Source: UBA4582 sp002389265
Lineage (GTDB): Bacteria; Pseudomonadota; Gammaproteobacteria; Pseudomonadales; Azotimanducaceae
Assembly (NCBI GenBank): GCA_943788825.1
Contig: CALSRT010000002.1
Span: 1 to 64,000 of the forward strand
Length of the DNA: 64,000 nucleotides
Direction of reading: 5' to 3'
Translations under genes and position numbers: made by a program
Shown here: piece by piece, positions 34,876 through 43,085 of the stretch
Layout of the letters: the number at the start of each line of letters is the position of its first letter
How positions within the stretch are numbered: the stretch's first letter is position 1
The notes under the pieces: model-generated
Told to the model about the DNA's origin: nothing
Database searches by the model: none
The model's input: the letters and a program-made list of their open reading frames with translations, nothing else

Positions 34876-36783
34876 ATGTTTACTGAAATTCCACTAGTTC
34901 GACCCTTAACCCCACTGCTGGACAGCATTGTTGAACCAGCCGCCTTGCGTTGCCTGGAAAAGCACCAGCTGCCGCAGGTTGCCGAGGAATTGCGACATTA
35001 CTTGCTCTACACGGTCGGTCAAACCGGCGGTCATTTCGGTGCCGGGCTCGGCGTTGTTGAGCTCACTATCGCTCTGCACTATGTGTTTGATACACCACAG
35101 GATCAACTGGTTTGGGATGTCGGGCACCAGACCTACCCCCACAAAATTCTCACTGGCCGCCGTGAGCGCATGGGGAGTCTGCGGCAACGTGACGGCATCG
35201 CACCCTTTCCCTCTCGAGACGAAAGCCCATTCGATACCTTTGGCGTAGGTCACTCTTCCACATCCATCAGCGCCGCGCTGGGCATGGCCATTGCTGCGCG
35301 CATGGACCAACGGGCACAACGCACCGTTGCCGTGATCGGCGACGGTGCCATCACGGCGGGCATGGCATTCGAGGCGCTGAATCATGCGGCCGACACCAAA
35401 GCCGATATGTTGGTGGTTCTGAATGACAATGCCATGTCAATTTCCAAAAATGTGGGTGGCCTTGCCAAATATTTCGCGCGCATTCTGAGCAGCCGCCTGT
35501 ACCTGTCAATGCGCGCCGGCAGTAAAAGGTTGCTCAGCCGAATTCCCCATGCCTGGGAGCTGGCGAAGCGAACCGAAGAACATATGAAAGGAATGGTCGT
35601 GCCCGGCACCCTGTTTGATGAGCTAGGACTGAACTATATGGGCCCCATCGACGGCCACGATCTTGAGACGCTGGTGACCACCCTGGAGAACATTCGAGAC
35701 CTCAAGGGTCCACATTTCCTGCATGTCATCACCCAAAAGGGCAAGGGCTACGGTCCAGCCGAAGCGTCGCCGGTTGGCACCCACTCCTTGACGAAAATTG
35801 AGCCCACCCAACAGAACGATAAAAAGGTCCCCAAGGCGCCAAGCTATTCCAATATATTTGGTCGCTGGCTGGTGGATATGGCAGACCAGGAACCACGCCT
35901 AGTGGGTATTACCCCGGCGATGCGCGAAGGCTCTGACATGATCGCTTTCTCCGAGAAACATCCCGATCGTTACTTCGATGTGGCGATTGCTGAGCAGCAT
36001 GCGGTCACCCTCGCAGCAGGTTTTGCCTGCCAGGGGGCCATGCCCGTGGTCGCGATTTATTCGACATTTTTGCAACGAGCCTATGATCAGCTGATTCATG
36101 ATGTGGCAATCCAGAATTTGAATGTTTTATTTGCGATCGACCGGGCCTGCCTGCTGGAGGACGGTCCCACTCATTCTGGCGCCTTCGATTTGTCATTTTT
36201 ACGCTGCGTACCGAATCTCTTGATCATGGCTCCTAGCGACGAAAATGAACTGCGGCAGATGCTTTATACCGGCTTTATGCATCCAGGGCCTGCAGCAGTT
36301 CGCTACCCTCGGGGCACTGGCCCTGGCGTCGAAATCGTGGCACAAATGACGCAACTGGCAATCGGCAAGGCGCGACTAAGCCGAGAGGGCCAACAGGTGG
36401 CCATACTGGCGTTCGGTTCAATGCTCGCGCCAGCCCTTGAGGCGGGAGAATGGCTCAATGCAACGGTAGTCGATATGCGGTTCGTCAAGCCTTTGGATGA
36501 AGCCATGCTGCGCGACTTGTCACTGAGCCATAGCATATTGGTTACGGTGGAGGAAAATACCTTGGCTGGTGGCGCGGGCTCAGCGGTGAATGAGTTCATC
36601 GCAGTATCGAATTTGCCCGTTTCGACCCTGAACCTGGGCATTCCCGACCGATTTGTTGCCCAGGACAAGCCTGCTCAAATGTTAGCTGACTGCGGCCTGA
36701 ACGCGGCGGGTATCCACACCGCCATCACGGCACGGCTGGCCGCCTTGGCAACGACCGAATCACTTCAAGCTTTGCGCCCCTGA
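34876..36783 (+). CDS. dxs: 1-deoxy-D-xylulose-5-phosphate synthase
   Basis: A 635-residue thiamine-diphosphate enzyme, the first step of the MEP isoprenoid pathway (pyruvate plus glyceraldehyde 3-phosphate). Key motifs are the His region VGHQTYPHK (82-90), the GDGAITAGMAFEALNH TPP-Mg motif (155-170), and the catalytic Glu in FDVAIAEQHAV (about 370). Length fits E. coli Dxs (620). It has little upstream ribosome binding site. An ordinary core gene following ispA. Confidence 0.95.
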   Translation: MFTEIPLVRPLTPLLDSIVEPAALRCLEKHQLPQVAEELRHYLLYTVGQTGGHFGAGLGVVELTIALHYVFDTPQDQLVWDVGHQTYPHKILTGRRERMGSLRQRDGIAPFPSRDESPFDTFGVGHSSTSISAALGMAIAARMDQRAQRTVAVIGDGAITAGMAFEALNHAADTKADMLVVLNDNAMSISKNVGGLAKYFARILSSRLYLSMRAGSKRLLSRIPHAWELAKRTEEHMKGMVVPGTLFDELGLNYMGPIDGHDLETLVTTLENIRDLKGPHFLHVITQKGKGYGPAEASPVGTHSLTKIEPTQQNDKKVPKAPSYSNIFGRWLVDMADQEPRLVGITPAMREGSDMIAFSEKHPDRYFDVAIAEQHAVTLAAGFACQGAMPVVAIYSTFLQRAYDQLIHDVAIQNLNVLFAIDRACLLEDGPTHSGAFDLSFLRCVPNLLIMAPSDENELRQMLYTGFMHPGPAAVRYPRGTGPGVEIVAQMTQLAIGKARLSREGQQVAILAFGSMLAPALEAGEWLNATVVDMRFVKPLDEAMLRDLSLSHSILVTVEENTLAGGAGSAVNEFIAVSNLPVSTLNLGIPDRFVAQDKPAQMLADCGLNAAGIHTAITARLAALATTESLQALRP

Positions 36784-36826
36784 CAGAAAGACTGCGCAGG
36801 CCCACCATACACAAGGGGGAACGCCA

Positions 36827-37192
36827 GTGAGCAATCTAAACACCATCGAGCTAAAAGCTTTTATTCCAGCCAAAAATTTTGAACTGTCGAAACAGTTCTA
36901 TATAGATTTTGGTTTCGTGAAAGCCTCAGACGAAGAGGATGTCGCCTACTTTCATGCGGGCAATTGCAGCTTTTTGCTGCAGAATTTCTATACCCCGGCC
37001 TTAGCTGAAAATTTAATGATGCACCTGTTAGTTGAAGACATTCATGGGTGGTACCAGCAGGTCATCGATGCAGAGCTGAGCTCAAAATACGGCGTCAAGG
37101 TCACAGCAATTGTTGAGCAACCCTGGCGCATGTTGGACTTTGTGGTGACTGATCCCAGCGGGATTCTCTGGCGCATCGGCCAGAATATCTGA
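36827..37192 (+). CDS. VOC superfamily (glyoxalase/bleomycin-resistance-like) protein
   Basis: A 121-residue VOC-fold protein: AFIPAKNFELSKQFYIDFGF opens the first beta-alpha-beta-beta-beta module, and EQPWRMLDFVVTDPSGILWRIGQ closes the second. The metal-ligand pattern is incomplete (no clear N-terminal His), so it may be a binding or resistance protein rather than a glyoxalase. It lies 43 bases after dxs on the same strand and may share its transcript. Confidence 0.8.
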   Translation: MSNLNTIELKAFIPAKNFELSKQFYIDFGFVKASDEEDVAYFHAGNCSFLLQNFYTPALAENLMMHLLVEDIHGWYQQVIDAELSSKYGVKVTAIVEQPWRMLDFVVTDPSGILWRIGQNI

Positions 37193-37494
37193 TCGGTAAG
37201 CGCCACTCGTCGCAGCCGCGCGCTCTGGTTTGCGCCTGCGACTGATCACTGCAATTCAGCAAATCCTGGTGGCGACGATCGATGTTTGGTGGCCTGTTCC
37301 CTGTTCCCTGTTCCCTGTTCATAGGCAGAGGCAGAGGCAGAGGCATACTTAATCAGTAGGCTATGGCAGCAGTGACACATTACAGCGCGACAGCTTTCTG
37401 GCCCATTTCCCTACCGGTAAAGTGAACGGCATCCCTCGGGATCTGGTGGAGGTATTGATTCAAGGCAAGCACGAACCCCGAGGGCGCAAGTGCG
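37193..37494. other. intergenic region with microsatellites
   Basis: About 300 bases between the VOC gene and ribA, which converge. It contains two adjacent short tandem repeats, listed separately. One start-less plus-strand frame runs through 37353-37500 but shows no family pattern. Confidence 0.4.
37293..37345. repeat. adjacent microsatellites of 7 and 6 bp
   Basis: Four exact copies of cctgttc (37293-37320) are followed, three bases later, by three copies of ggcaga plus a partial one (37324-37345). The two different units side by side lie in a convergent intergenic region. Confidence 0.85.
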
Positions 37495-38091
37495 CTAGTC
37501 CTTTTGACCTAAAAGATGACCTAACTTGCCGGCCTTAGTGGCGAGATATCGGGCATTATGATCATTCTGCCCGGTCTCGATAGACATGCGCTCGGTGACC
37601 TCAATACCCAGTTTGGTCAGGGCATTAATCTTCACGGGATTATTCGTCATCAAGCTAACCTGCGTAATCTGAAAATGGGCAAACATCGCTTTGCAGACCG
37701 TGTAATCACGCAGATCAGCATCAAACCCAAGACGCTCGTTAGCTTCCACCGTATCGGCGCCCTGGTCTTGTAATTCATAGGCTCGGATTTTATTGATCAG
37801 ACCAATGCCTCGACCCTCCTGACGCAAGTACAGGATAATACCCTGACCCGCAGCTGAGATACGCTGCAAAGCGGCTTGCAGTTGAGAACCACAATCACAC
37901 CGCATACTGAACAACGCATCGCCGGTCAAGCATTCCGAGTGGACTCGGCAGAGCACAGGTCCCCCCGTCGTGACATCACCAAAGGTGATCGCGACATGTT
38001 CTTGGCGCGTCTCAGTGTCTTCAAAGCCGTGCAGCGTGAATTCACCCCAGGGGGTCGGTAACAACGAACTGGCGATATATACAGAGCTCAA
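37495..38091 (-). CDS. ribA: GTP cyclohydrolase II
   Basis: A 198-residue zinc enzyme that opens GTP to start riboflavin synthesis. The zinc Cys residues are Cys54, Cys65 and Cys67 in HSECLTGDALFSMRCDCGSQ, and the active-site region LRQEGRGIGL follows. The length matches RibA of E. coli (196). It is monofunctional, with no fused RibB domain. The start is TTG 38091, with GGAG 6 bases upstream; no ATG is near. It is the last riboflavin gene of the ribD-ribH-nusB-thiL-pgpA cluster, separated by an aspartic protease gene. Confidence 0.95.
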   Translation of the reverse strand: MSSVYIASSLLPTPWGEFTLHGFEDTETRQEHVAITFGDVTTGGPVLCRVHSECLTGDALFSMRCDCGSQLQAALQRISAAGQGIILYLRQEGRGIGLINKIRAYELQDQGADTVEANERLGFDADLRDYTVCKAMFAHFQITQVSLMTNNPVKINALTKLGIEVTERMSIETGQNDHNARYLATKAGKLGHLLGQKD

Positions 38092-38194
38092 GCAATACTC
38101 CTGCCTAATAGTCTCGCAATTCTAGCAGGACAACGGCATCCCGGCGACTATTCTAACTCCGGTGAATATCCCCAGTCGTGACCCGGTGATTGGG

Positions 38195-38833
38195 CTAGCG
38201 GCTTTTCAGCAGCATCAATCCTGCATTCTCACTCATTTCGACATTGCGAAGAAAGCTCATACCCAAGAGGATTTCTGCTGGATAGTCACCTGGCAAAACT
38301 GCCGCGAGCACATTGTTCACCTGGATATCGCCGACGTCAACTCGCTTGATCATCACCTGCTGCGAAGTAACGGAGCCACCAGCGGTCGTTGCTTGCATAG
38401 GTCTGGCGTGACGCATATCGAGACCCAGTGCAGCGGCATGACGGCTGTTCATCGCCAGGATTGTGGCGCCAGTATCGATTAAAAAAGTCACCGGGACGCC
38501 ATTGATTGAACCGGTCGTGTGGTATTGATTATTGTCTCGCCGAATCGCCACCGTGGTCGGCACCTGCGCAGAAAATTCGGCACTGATATGACTGCTCAAA
38601 TCAAGGCTCAGCGCCTCGCCATCCACCTCAATGGTCGCGCCACGGCTGTCCGCACTCAAGAGCAAGACACCTTCGGGAGAACGTTGGCCGATTTTCAGCA
38701 ACTGCTGTTCGCCGTTAATGCGCAGCATGGCCACATCTTTGAAAAGACCGACAACATCAATTTCGATCGTTTCTGCCGCCGTTACCTGGAGCGAAGCGCC
38801 GAACAGCCACGAGATCATCCATAACCGCAGCAT
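38195..38833 (-). CDS. retropepsin-like aspartic protease, clan AA, exported
   Basis: A 212-residue protein with an N-terminal signal peptide (to about Val-Thr-Ala-Ala, 20). The single aspartic protease motif FLIDTGATILAMN (catalytic Asp about 117) and the closing ILLGMSFLR place it in the TIGR02281-type family of bacterial retropepsin-like periplasmic proteases, which dimerise. ATG 38833 is preferred; two GTG codons precede it. The substrate is unknown. It lies between ribA and pgpA, 17 bases from the latter. Confidence 0.8.
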   Translation of the reverse strand: MLRLWMISWLFGASLQVTAAETIEIDVVGLFKDVAMLRINGEQQLLKIGQRSPEGVLLLSADSRGATIEVDGEALSLDLSSHISAEFSAQVPTTVAIRRDNNQYHTTGSINGVPVTFLIDTGATILAMNSRHAAALGLDMRHARPMQATTAGGSVTSQQVMIKRVDVGDIQVNNVLAAVLPGDYPAEILLGMSFLRNVEMSENAGLMLLKSR

Positions 38834-38855
38834 CACCACGTCTTCAGCACCCCCG

Positions 38856-39338
38856 TCACGACATTCCCAATCCCAAGGCCAGTACCTGAATAATGATCAG
38901 GCTCAAGAGTCCGGCGGCCACGTCATCAAGCATAATGCCCCAACCACCTGGCAACTGTTGATCCAGCCAACTCACGGGCCAGGGCTTGAAAATATCAAAC
39001 AACCGAAACAGGATGAAGCCAATGACAGGCCAGTACCAGCCAACCGGCAACATAAACAGCGTCACCCAGACGCCGACAAATTCATCAAATACGATACAGG
39101 CTGGATCCTTAACCTGCATTTCGGCCGCGACGCGACCACACAACCAAATGCCGAACGGTATGCAGGCCAGAACAAAGAGGCCGTAGGCCATCACCGGTAA
39201 TCCCTGCAGCGGGATCCACAACAATAGGGCCAGTACGCTACCCATCGTGCCCGGCGCCTTGGGTGCCAGGCCGCTGCCAAAACCTGTGGCCAGCAAATGC
39301 CAAGGATTCGTCAAGGCCTTATAGTTTCTCGGAGTCAT
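38856..39338 (-). CDS. pgpA: phosphatidylglycerophosphatase A
   Basis: A 160-residue inner-membrane lipid phosphatase. The family motif TGFGSGLAPKAPGTMGS opens the protein and FDEFVGVW carries the Asp-Glu pair used in catalysis. It makes phosphatidylglycerol. The start is the third of three ATGs (39338), 7 bases after AAGGA; the upstream frame overlaps thiL. The thiL stop is 10 bases upstream, so the pair is coupled as in most gammaproteobacteria. Confidence 0.9.
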   Translation of the reverse strand: MTPRNYKALTNPWHLLATGFGSGLAPKAPGTMGSVLALLLWIPLQGLPVMAYGLFVLACIPFGIWLCGRVAAEMQVKDPACIVFDEFVGVWVTLFMLPVGWYWPVIGFILFRLFDIFKPWPVSWLDQQLPGGWGIMLDDVAAGLLSLIIIQVLALGLGMS

Positions 39339-39348
39339 CATCATTTCC

Positions 39349-40317
39349 TTAAAAATGTGCGTAGCCATGGCGCGCGACAGGTATGATCTGACCATCGGCA
39401 GCCACAACCCGCACCCCATCACCTTCAAAGACTCGACCAATCCTGGTGATTTCCACCTGGGTCGCCAAAGCAACGGCGGCCACTGACTGCCGCTGGGCAA
39501 TGCCTGCCGTGAATGCCAGCTCGTAGTCATCACCTCCCGCCAGGGCAAACTCGCGGCATCGCGCTAGATCAAAATTTTCCAGTAATGGGTCTGACAGCGG
39601 CAGCTGCCCCAGCGCGACCTCAATCCCCACATCACTGCCCTCAGCAACATGCCCCAAATCGGCGAGCAGGCCATCAGAAATATCGATTGCACCAGTGGCC
39701 GTGCCACGTAATGCCATACCCGTCGCTAGTCTGGGCGTCGGCTGTTGGTAGCGCTCCAGCAAGGCCGGCGACCGCGACCCGCCCCCTTGTAACTGTGCCA
39801 AGCCACCAGCAGCGTTCCCGAGATGCCCGGTGACATAGACATCGTCGCCTATCTGCGCGCCATCACGACGCAGCGCACGCCCGGCGGGCACCGTTCCCAG
39901 CACTGTAAACGTCAGCGATAAGGGACCGGAAGAGAGATTGCCACCAATCAGCGGAATAGCATAGGCGTCGATCAACTCACGGAGATGATCCGCGAAGGGC
40001 GCGAGCCAAACGTCTGTGGAAGATTGAGCGTCCAGCGTCAACGCCAACGTGCAGGTTAACGGGCAGGCACCCATTGCCGATAAATCACTGAGGTTGGCCA
40101 CCAGCGCCCGATGCGCTACCACCGCTGGTGCGGCCTCTAGGGGGAAATGGACGCCGGCCGTCAGGGTATCGGTAGAGATGCATACTTCCTGACCCGCGGG
40201 CACACTGAAGATCCCGCAGTCGTCCCCCGGACCCAGCACGATAGCGGGGCTGGTGGTGGTAATAAGCCCCGCAAAGTACTGCTGGATAATGGAAAACTCG
40301 CGGCGAGAATCCGTCAT
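39349..40317 (-). CDS. thiL: thiamine-monophosphate kinase
   Basis: A 322-residue ATP-dependent kinase that makes thiamine pyrophosphate. Motifs GPGDDCGIF (Mg/ATP site), STDTLTAGVHF, ALVANLSDLSAMGA and IDISDGLLADLGH follow the ThiL/PurM-like family order. Length matches E. coli ThiL (325). ATG 40317 is used; the GTG at 40326 is less likely. It lies 33 bases after nusB. Confidence 0.95.
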   Translation of the reverse strand: MTDSRREFSIIQQYFAGLITTTSPAIVLGPGDDCGIFSVPAGQEVCISTDTLTAGVHFPLEAAPAVVAHRALVANLSDLSAMGACPLTCTLALTLDAQSSTDVWLAPFADHLRELIDAYAIPLIGGNLSSGPLSLTFTVLGTVPAGRALRRDGAQIGDDVYVTGHLGNAAGGLAQLQGGGSRSPALLERYQQPTPRLATGMALRGTATGAIDISDGLLADLGHVAEGSDVGIEVALGQLPLSDPLLENFDLARCREFALAGGDDYELAFTAGIAQRQSVAAVALATQVEITRIGRVFEGDGVRVVAADGQIIPVARHGYAHF

Positions 40318-40350
40318 CACAACCACATCGTGACGACCATCAAACGAGCC

Positions 40351-40869
40351 TTAGCGGCCACGTTCACTGGTCCGATGACCTTTAGCCAACCGATCAAGGA
40401 TGGAGTTAATGTACTTGTGGCTCTCGGTGGCACCAAACTGGCGGGCCAGCTCGATACCCTCATTGATCACCACTCGATAGGGCACGTCGATACGATGTAC
40501 CAGCTCAAAACAGCCGATAAACAAAATGGCTTTCTCAATCGGGTCAAGGGAATCAAAAGATCGGTCCAACGTCGGCGTGATGAGCGCCACCAGCTCGCGC
40601 CGGTGAACGGTGGTACCCGACAGCAATTCGTGGAAATACTCGGTATCCACCCGTTTCATATCATGGTCCTGGAGAAACTGCTCCTCCACTGACGCCACGG
40701 AACAATCGTTCAACTGAATCTGATAGTGGGCCTGCAGGGCAAAGCGGCGCGCCTTGCTTCTGGCCGAGGGGGTTTTAGTCAGGTCTTTGGGCGCTTGGTT
40801 ACGTCCGGCGCGCTTGGCCGATACAGGCGTTTTCGCGCCCTGACTGAGATCGTCCTGGTCTTTGATCAT
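40351..40869 (-). CDS. nusB: transcription antitermination protein NusB, with N-terminal extension
   Basis: A 172-residue NusB. Residues about 38-172 match the family helical fold: ARRFALQAHYQ, FLQDHD, ELVALITPTLDRSFDSLDPIEKAIL, and INEGIELARQFG. Residues 1-36 are an Arg/Lys/Ala-rich extension absent from E. coli NusB (139 residues). NusB binds boxA RNA with S10 in rRNA antitermination. The ATG 40869 shares a base with the ribH stop (TGATG), so translation is coupled. Confidence 0.9.
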   Translation of the reverse strand: MIKDQDDLSQGAKTPVSAKRAGRNQAPKDLTKTPSARSKARRFALQAHYQIQLNDCSVASVEEQFLQDHDMKRVDTEYFHELLSGTTVHRRELVALITPTLDRSFDSLDPIEKAILFIGCFELVHRIDVPYRVVINEGIELARQFGATESHKYINSILDRLAKGHRTSERGR

Positions 40870-41336
40870 CACGCCAGTTGCCGCATCAAACTGACCATCT
40901 CAAGGGCTGTCATAGCCGCATCGATACCCTTGTTGCCGGCTTTGGTGCCAGACCGCTCAACCGCCTGCTCAATGGTGTCAGTGGTCAACACCCCGAAGGC
41001 GATGGGCACCGAGTTCGCCAGCGCAATATGAGCGATACCGCTGGCGCATTCGCCAGCGACAAATTCAAAGTGTGGTGTCCCGCCACGAATCACAGCACCT
41101 AAGGTTAAAATCGCATCAAATTCGCCTTTCTCTGCCACTGCCTGGGTGGCCAATGGCATCTCAAAAGCGCCGGGCACCCGAATCACGGTAATGTTGCTAT
41201 CATCAACGCCATGGCGTTTGAGCGTGTCCAGCGCACCCGTTAGCAGACCCTCGACCACAAAGCCGTTGAATCTCGCCACGATGATCGCAAATTTAGCGTC
41301 ACTCGCCGAGAAATCACCTTCTATTACCATGCTCAT
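40869..41336 (-). CDS. ribH: 6,7-dimethyl-8-ribityllumazine synthase
   Basis: A 155-residue lumazine synthase. FNGFVVEGLL and GAFEMP form the substrate site, and GAVIRGGTPHFEFVAGEC carries the catalytic His89 region. It makes the riboflavin precursor from DHBP and ArP. The length matches the family (150-160). It lies between ribD (43 bases upstream) and nusB (1-base overlap). ribE and ribB, often found in between, are absent here. Confidence 0.95.
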   Translation of the reverse strand: MSMVIEGDFSASDAKFAIIVARFNGFVVEGLLTGALDTLKRHGVDDSNITVIRVPGAFEMPLATQAVAEKGEFDAILTLGAVIRGGTPHFEFVAGECASGIAHIALANSVPIAFGVLTTDTIEQAVERSGTKAGNKGIDAAMTALEMVSLMRQLA

Positions 41337-41379
41337 ATGCTTTCCTGCTGCAAATTATTAATTATAGCCACATACCCAC

Positions 41380-42486
41380 TCAAGATTCGCGGGCTGCCAC
41401 CTTCATCGTCAAGCGTAAATCCTCACCGACACGACGCACATCGGCGATCTCCAGCTCCACCAGATCCTCCATAGTAGCAATTGTCGGTAGGTTTAGTAAT
41501 GACCGAGCATCATGACCCATCATTCGTGGCGCAATATACATCACAATTTCATCCAGCAACCCCGATTGCACTAGACTACCCGCCAGCGTCGCGCCGCATT
41601 CAAACAGGACCTCGTTACAATCCTGAGCACCGAGGTTCAGCAACAGATCGCGGATATCCAGCCGCCCATCAACGCCACGGGCCAACCCCAGTACGGGCAA
41701 ATGTGCAGGTGCCTCGGCCACCCGATCCTGACCGCAGGCAATCTGAGTCTGTGGCTGCGTCAAAACCTTGGCCGTTAAGGGAATGCGCAGATTACTATCC
41801 ATCACAATCAAGGGGCGAGTAACGCTCGCGGCCAGCTCAGCAAATTCAACTTCCAGGTCGGTGGCGCGGACCGTCAGCGCCGGATCATCGGCGATCACTG
41901 TCTCCACGCCGGTGACAATCGCCGAACTACGGGCGCGTAACCGCTGCACATCTCGTCGGGCCGCGGCCCCTGTAATCCACTGACTGCGTCCGTTGGCTAA
42001 TGCTGTCTTGCCATCCAAGCTCATAGCGAGCTTCAGTCGAACATAGGGCATGCCCGTGGCAAAGCGTTTGATATGCCCCGGGTTCAATGCCTGCGCCGAC
42101 GCCGGCAACACGGGACCCACAACTTCAATGCCCGCCGCCACCAGCTTTTCGAGGCCCTTGCCGCAATTTCCTGGATGAGGATCAGTCATGGCATAGACCA
42201 CGGTTTTGATCCCCGCCTTTATCAAGCTGTCAGCACAGGCAGGTGTGCGGCCAACAAAACTACAAGGCTCCAGCGTCACATAGGCGGTCGCATCACGGGC
42301 CGCGGTGCCCGCAAACTTAAGCGCGTTGGCTTCCGCGTGCCCATGACCGGTCTGCAGATGAAATCCGCGGGCGATAACCTCCCCAGCCTTGACCAACACA
42401 CAACCGACCCGCGGATTCGGCTGAGCCGTATAGAGGCCGCGTTCAGCCTCACGCAAGGCCTCTGCCATAAAAGTCTCGTGGTTCAT
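41380..42486 (-). CDS. ribD: bifunctional diaminohydroxyphosphoribosylaminopyrimidine deaminase/reductase
   Basis: A 368-residue two-domain enzyme of riboflavin synthesis. The N-terminal cytidine-deaminase-like domain has HAE (50-52) and the zinc Cys75 and Cys84 in LEPCSFVGRTPACADSL (Phe replaces the commoner His). The C-terminal reductase domain (about 150-360) has the usual RLKLAMSLDGKTA opening. ATG 42486. It follows nrdR by 7 bases, as in related species. Confidence 0.95.
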   Translation of the reverse strand: MNHETFMAEALREAERGLYTAQPNPRVGCVLVKAGEVIARGFHLQTGHGHAEANALKFAGTAARDATAYVTLEPCSFVGRTPACADSLIKAGIKTVVYAMTDPHPGNCGKGLEKLVAAGIEVVGPVLPASAQALNPGHIKRFATGMPYVRLKLAMSLDGKTALANGRSQWITGAAARRDVQRLRARSSAIVTGVETVIADDPALTVRATDLEVEFAELAASVTRPLIVMDSNLRIPLTAKVLTQPQTQIACGQDRVAEAPAHLPVLGLARGVDGRLDIRDLLLNLGAQDCNEVLFECGATLAGSLVQSGLLDEIVMYIAPRMMGHDARSLLNLPTIATMEDLVELEIADVRRVGEDLRLTMKVAARES

Positions 42487-42493
42487 GCTCTGC

Positions 42494-42964
42494 TCACTCG
42501 TCGCGCTTTATCTTGCCTGCATCCAGGCGTTCGATCTCTTCTCGAAATTCATTAATGTCCTGAAAGCTACGGTAAACAGAGGCAAAGCGCACATAAGCCA
42601 CGTCATCCAGGTCTCGTAATTCATCCATCACGAGCTCACCCACACTGAGAGTATTCACTTCTGGCTCACCAGTGGCTCGCAATCGATGCTTGATCCGATT
42701 GATCGTCAACTCAACTCGCTCTAGGCTTACCGGGCGCTTCTCAATGGCTCTCAAGATACCGCTGCGCAACTTAGCTTCGTCAAAGGGCTGCCGACTGCCA
42801 TTACTCTTGATCACTCGAGGCAACAACAACTCGGCCGACTCAAACGTGGTAAACCGCTCGCCACACTCCTGACATTCACGCCGGCGTCTAACCTGATCGC
42901 CATCGGCCACCAGACGTGAATCAATGACCTTGGTCTCGCTATGACTACAAAAAGGGCAATGCAC
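42494..42964 (-). CDS. nrdR: transcriptional repressor NrdR
   Basis: A 156-residue regulator of ribonucleotide reductase genes. The zinc finger uses Cys3, Cys6, Cys31 and Cys34, and an ATP-cone follows at about 48-138. The start is GTG 42964, with GGGAAG 6 bases upstream. It leads the ribD-ribH-nusB-thiL-pgpA unit. Confidence 0.95.
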   Translation of the reverse strand: MHCPFCSHSETKVIDSRLVADGDQVRRRRECQECGERFTTFESAELLLPRVIKSNGSRQPFDEAKLRSGILRAIEKRPVSLERVELTINRIKHRLRATGEPEVNTLSVGELVMDELRDLDDVAYVRFASVYRSFQDINEFREEIERLDAGKIKRDE

Positions 42965-43085
42965 TATAGGCTTCCCGGCTGGAAAAGCGCCATTCTACTC
43001 TAAACCGGCAAGGCTGGCACCGATGTGTTGAAACACTCAGGGGCGTATCTGTTAAACTCAACTTTTTTTGCTGGGTCAATTATCC

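Noticed and set aside
37293..37345. short tandem repeats as a CRISPR array
   Set aside because: Units are 6-7 bases without spacers, and no cas gene lies nearby.
37353..37500. start-less plus-strand frame reaching into the end of ribA
   Set aside because: No start codon, no ribosome binding site and no recognisable family; likely chance.
41337..41379. FMN riboswitch in front of ribH
   Set aside because: The 43-base gap between ribD and ribH is too short for the element and shows no conserved stems.
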